NCBI GenBank assembly: GCA_038239005.1
Contig: JBBSFE010000020.1
Coordinates: forward strand, 1-64,000
DNA from: DASXHD01 sp038239005
Lineage (GTDB): Bacteria; Myxococcota_A; Polyangia; Polyangiales; Polyangiaceae
DNA: 64,000 nucleotides
Reading direction: 5' to 3'
The stretch's first letter is position 1; every line of letters starts with the position of its first letter. The notes under the pieces are model-generated. The model saw only the letters and a program-made list of their open reading frames with translations, was not told the origin of the DNA and did no database searches. Below, piece after piece: positions 61,245 through 64,000 of this stretch. Made by a program: the position numbers and the translations under genes.

Positions 61245-63067
61245 TGGCCTTTGGCGACAACGCCTTTGAACATGCGCTGCGTCCTCGCGAGGCCCTCGAT
61301 TTGTTCCTTGAGCAGGGCGACGTCTTTCTTGTCGATCGCGGTGCGTGAGCGCGCCACGATGGTGCGTGCCTTGTCGATCGCCTCGCGGCCGAAGTCGCTT
61401 GCGGCGACGATCTGCTCGACTTGCGGGAAGAGCTTCTCGATCTCGAGTGCGAGCTTCTGCGCTTCTTGCTTGAGACCTTCGAACTCGTCGGAGACGCGGC
61501 GTTCGACCATGTGCTCCTTCGCGTTGTCGATCATGTTTTTGATCTCGTCGCGCGTGAGGCCGCTGGTCGCCGTGACTTGAATCGATTGCTCGAGGCCGGT
61601 CTCGAGATCTTTTGCGCGGACGCTGACGATGCCGTCGGCGTTGATCTCGAAGGTGACCTCGATTTCGACCTGACCCTTGGGTGCGCGCCGAAGACCGGTG
61701 AGGATGAACTCGCCGAGAACTTCGTTGTCCTCTGCTTTTTCGCTCTCGCCTTGCATGACGAGAATCTTCACGGCCGTTTGGCTGTCACGCGAGGTGGTGA
61801 AAATCTTCGTGCGTGACGTCGGAACAGTGGTGTTTTGCGGGATGAGCTCTTCGAAATACGAGCCGAACGTCATGATGCCGAGCGCGTGCGGCGTCACGTC
61901 GAGGAGAATCATCTCGTGCGATTCGTCGACGAGAGCCGCGCCCTGAATACCGGCGCCGAGCGCGACGCATTCATCAGGGTGAACGCCTTTGCTCGCCTCG
62001 CGGCCGAAGAACTTCGTGACCGCTTCTTGAATCTTCGGCATGCGTGTCATGCCGCCGACGAGGAGGACTTCGTCGATCTCGTCTTTTTCGAGACGTGCGT
62101 CGTCGAGGGTCTGCTTGCAGATGTCGATGGTGCGCTCGACGAGATCGGCGCTGAGCTCCTCGAGCGTCACGCGCGAGAGCGCGCGCTGCAAGTGAAGCGC
62201 TTCGTTGCGACCGCTCGAGATGATGAAGGGGAGGTTGATCTCGGTTTCCTTCACGGTCGAGAGCTCGCACTTGGCTTTCTCTGCGGCGTCTTTCAGACGC
62301 TGGAGGGCCATGCGGTCTTGTCGCAAGTCGAGGCTGTGCTCGTCTTTGAAACCCTGCACGAGCCAATCGACGATGCGTGCGTCGACGTCTTCGCCGCCGA
62401 GGAAGGTGTCGCCGGCGGTCGCGATGACTTTGAAGACGCCGTTCTGTGCGATCTCGAGGATCGAAATATCGAACGTGCCGCCGCCGAGATCGTACACGGC
62501 GACTGTCTTCTCGACGCTGCGCCCGTACCCGTAAGCGAGCGCGGCAGCCGTGGGCTCGTTGATGATGCGGATGACATCGAGCCCAGCGATCTCGCCGGCG
62601 TCTTTGGTGGCTTGGCGTTGGTTGTCGTTGAAGTACGCAGGGACAGTGATGACCGCCTTCTGCACGGGCTCGCCGAGGTAGTCCTCTGCGATGACGCGCA
62701 TCTCCTGCAAGATCATCGCGCTCACTTCGGGGACGCTGAAGTCCTTGTCGCGGAGCGCGATGCGGCAATCGTGGTGAGGCCCTTCGACGATGCGATAGCT
62801 CGACGTCGCGATGGAGTTCTTCACTTGCGGTGAAGACCACTTGCGCCCGATGAGTCGCTTGGCCGCGTAAACCGTGTTCTCGGCGTTCGTGATGGCCTGC
62901 CGCTTGGCGATGTGCCCGACGAGCCGCTTGCCCGCTTCGGTCACGGCCACCATCGATGGCGTCGTTTTGTAGCCACCACGATTCGGAATCACGGTCGGTT
63001 GGCCGTTTTCCACGATGGCCACACACGAGTTCGTGGTGCCGAGATCGATACCGATCACCTTCTCCAT
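61241..63067 (-). CDS. DnaK (Hsp70) paralogue
   Basis: 608 residues; an ATP-driven chaperone. The nucleotide-binding domain has GIDLGTTNSCVAIVENG, VPAYFNDNQRQATKDAGEIAGL, RIINEPTAAALAYGYG and VYDLGGGTFDISILE. The substrate-binding half has LLDVTPHALGIMTFGSYFEELIPQNTTVPTSRTKIFTTSRDSQTAVKILVMQGESEKAEDNEVLGEF. It is shorter than housekeeping DnaK (~640) and ends in VVAKGQ without an acidic EEVD-like or Gly-rich tail. That, and the neighbours, suggest a specialised Hsp70. The start is three bases after the J-domain/TPR gene with a gggg-type site. It is followed by the 240-residue gene with a four-base overlap. Confidence 0.9.
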   Translation of the reverse strand: MEKVIGIDLGTTNSCVAIVENGQPTVIPNRGGYKTTPSMVAVTEAGKRLVGHIAKRQAITNAENTVYAAKRLIGRKWSSPQVKNSIATSSYRIVEGPHHDCRIALRDKDFSVPEVSAMILQEMRVIAEDYLGEPVQKAVITVPAYFNDNQRQATKDAGEIAGLDVIRIINEPTAAALAYGYGRSVEKTVAVYDLGGGTFDISILEIAQNGVFKVIATAGDTFLGGEDVDARIVDWLVQGFKDEHSLDLRQDRMALQRLKDAAEKAKCELSTVKETEINLPFIISSGRNEALHLQRALSRVTLEELSADLVERTIDICKQTLDDARLEKDEIDEVLLVGGMTRMPKIQEAVTKFFGREASKGVHPDECVALGAGIQGAALVDESHEMILLDVTPHALGIMTFGSYFEELIPQNTTVPTSRTKIFTTSRDSQTAVKILVMQGESEKAEDNEVLGEFILTGLRRAPKGQVEIEVTFEINADGIVSVRAKDLETGLEQSIQVTATSGLTRDEIKNMIDNAKEHMVERRVSDEFEGLKQEAQKLALEIEKLFPQVEQIVAASDFGREAIDKARTIVARSRTAIDKKDVALLKEQIEGLARTQRMFKGVVAKGQ

Positions 63068-63070
63068 CCG

Positions 63071-64000
63071 TTACCCCTTACCAGCACGTTTCAAGAGGGC
63101 CTCGATGTTAGCATCGTCGGGCGCGAGCCGTGCGGCCGCTTCGAGCTCACGCCGCGCGTTGAGCTGCAAACCGGCCCCGATGTAAATCTCGGCGAGCGTC
63201 AGCCGATGCTTGATTTGCTGCGGATCGAGCTGCATTGCCCGCTGCGCGAGCGTCGCGGCCTGCCTGAGGTCGACGCCCGCGCGAAGCATGCACGAGGCAG
63301 CTTGGGCGTACGCTTCGACGTTGTCCGGTAGCGCTTTGGTGACGCGTTGCCACGATCGCGCGGCCTCGGCGAGCTTGCCCGACTTCTCTTCGTACTCGGC
63401 CTGCTTGCGGTAGGCGTCAGCAAGCACCGTGTTCGCTTTGCCTTGAGCCTCGAACAGCGCGGTCTTGAGGCGGTCGTCATCGGGATTGATTTGAAGCGCG
63501 AGCCTGTATGCGGTCGTCGCCGCGACCCAATCCCCATCGGCGACGGCTTGCTCCGCACTCGCGAGGTGATCTTTCGCCATATGCTCGCGCACGGCGTTGA
63601 TCTTGAACTCGTAGTGACGCCGAAGCGAATCCGGATCCGAGGACGTCGGCACGGGCGTTGGGTTGCGTGCGGGTGGCAACGTGCCGCGACCGCCGAGCAG
63701 TCGTCGGGCGAGCGCGTCGCGTCGCGCTTGCTCGGAGAGTTGAATGCCGGACGTTCGCTCTTCACGAGCTTGCGGTGGAGCGGACGGAGGCTGGAGCGAC
63801 GGAGACGCCTTCGCCCTGTCGACGCGCTCCATGCCGGGCGACGAAAGCCTGCGCGTGAGCTGCGATTCGAGAGCGCGCGCTTGGATTTGCGCATCGAGAT
63901 AGGTGTCGTATTCGGCGCGTTTGGTCTTGTCCGCGAGCGTGTCGTGGGCCTCGGTGATGCGCGAAAACACCGCTTCCATCTTTTGTTTGAACGTCCCGAG
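63071..64000 (-). CDS. J-domain/TPR co-chaperone-like protein, 5' end outside window
   Basis: The visible part is 309 codons; the frame is open to the right edge, so the N-terminus is missing. The first visible ~35 residues (FKQKMEAVFSRITEAHDTLADKTKRAEYDTYL) match the end of a J domain (helices III-IV: AhdtLadktkRaeYD); the HPD motif would lie beyond the edge. A Pro/Ser/Arg linker follows (about residues 40-120), then TPRs at 125-309 (KINAVREHMAKDHLASAEQAVADGDWVAATTAYRLALQINPDDDR and RSWQRVTKALPDNVEAYAQAASCMLRAG). It directly precedes the DnaK paralogue by three bases and presumably delivers clients to it. Confidence 0.85.
   Translation of the reverse strand, partial: LGTFKQKMEAVFSRITEAHDTLADKTKRAEYDTYLDAQIQARALESQLTRRLSSPGMERVDRAKASPSLQPPSAPPQAREERTSGIQLSEQARRDALARRLLGGRGTLPPARNPTPVPTSSDPDSLRRHYEFKINAVREHMAKDHLASAEQAVADGDWVAATTAYRLALQINPDDDRLKTALFEAQGKANTVLADAYRKQAEYEEKSGKLAEAARSWQRVTKALPDNVEAYAQAASCMLRAGVDLRQAATLAQRAMQLDPQQIKHRLTLAEIYIGAGLQLNARRELEAAARLAPDDANIEALLKRAGKG

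Overview
This is high-GC bacterial DNA whose gene content fits a myxobacterium (Myxococcota, probably Polyangia). The evidence is indirect. There is a eukaryotic-type Ser/Thr kinase beside a repeat-rich surface lipoprotein, and an NtrC-type sigma-54 activator. Lipoproteins with Asp/Ala/Gly linkers are abundant, as are TPR proteins, including one of 3761 residues, and the complex I genes are split. No rRNA, tRNA, insertion sequence, integrase or CRISPR array was recognised. The first ~190 bases are homopolymer-rich and look like a poor-quality sequence end, so the first gene is cut. The last gene runs off the right edge.

Layout. 190-2225: a partial helical protein and a lipoprotein. 2257-11272 (minus): complex I genes in the order nuoE-F-J-K-L-M-N, mostly joined by 4-base stop/start overlaps; A, B, C, D, G, H and I are not here. 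11407-15247: a TM2/zinc-ribbon protein, a DUF2752 protein, ychF and coaBC. 15316-15504: a cobalamin riboswitch leading into a predicted beta-propeller lipoprotein (to 16803), the most interesting pairing in the window. 16805-20234 (minus): plsC, a diacylglycerol-kinase-family gene and a DUF255 lipoprotein. 20357-31642: the giant TPR gene. 31846-33212: a DUF374 acyltransferase-like gene coupled to a class IV aminotransferase.

33196-39851 (minus) is a long run etfB-etfA-GGDEF-dnaX-ybaB-recR-ridA. Between dnaX and ybaB a 74-bp unit is tandemly repeated. Each unit carries a ribosome-binding site and start codon, giving a chain of overlapping micro-ORFs. 39922-45369: a small lipoprotein, nadB, and E1alpha/E1beta/E2 of a 2-oxo acid dehydrogenase complex. 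45320-48243 (minus): a membrane protein and two tandem paralogous lipoproteins. 48301-52996: a TPR membrane protein, a Ser/Thr kinase and a five-repeat PPC-like lipoprotein. A ~176-bp imperfect palindrome follows at 53000-53175.

53163-59367: a small TM2-like protein, mutY, a Cys-rich lipoprotein, a sigma-54 activator, and two TolC-family genes meeting tail to tail. 59420-64000 (minus): a TPR protein with a TFIIB-like tail, then an operon of J-domain/TPR protein, DnaK paralogue and a 240-residue protein. Long open frames on the opposite strand of most genes are a by-product of high GC and were left out.
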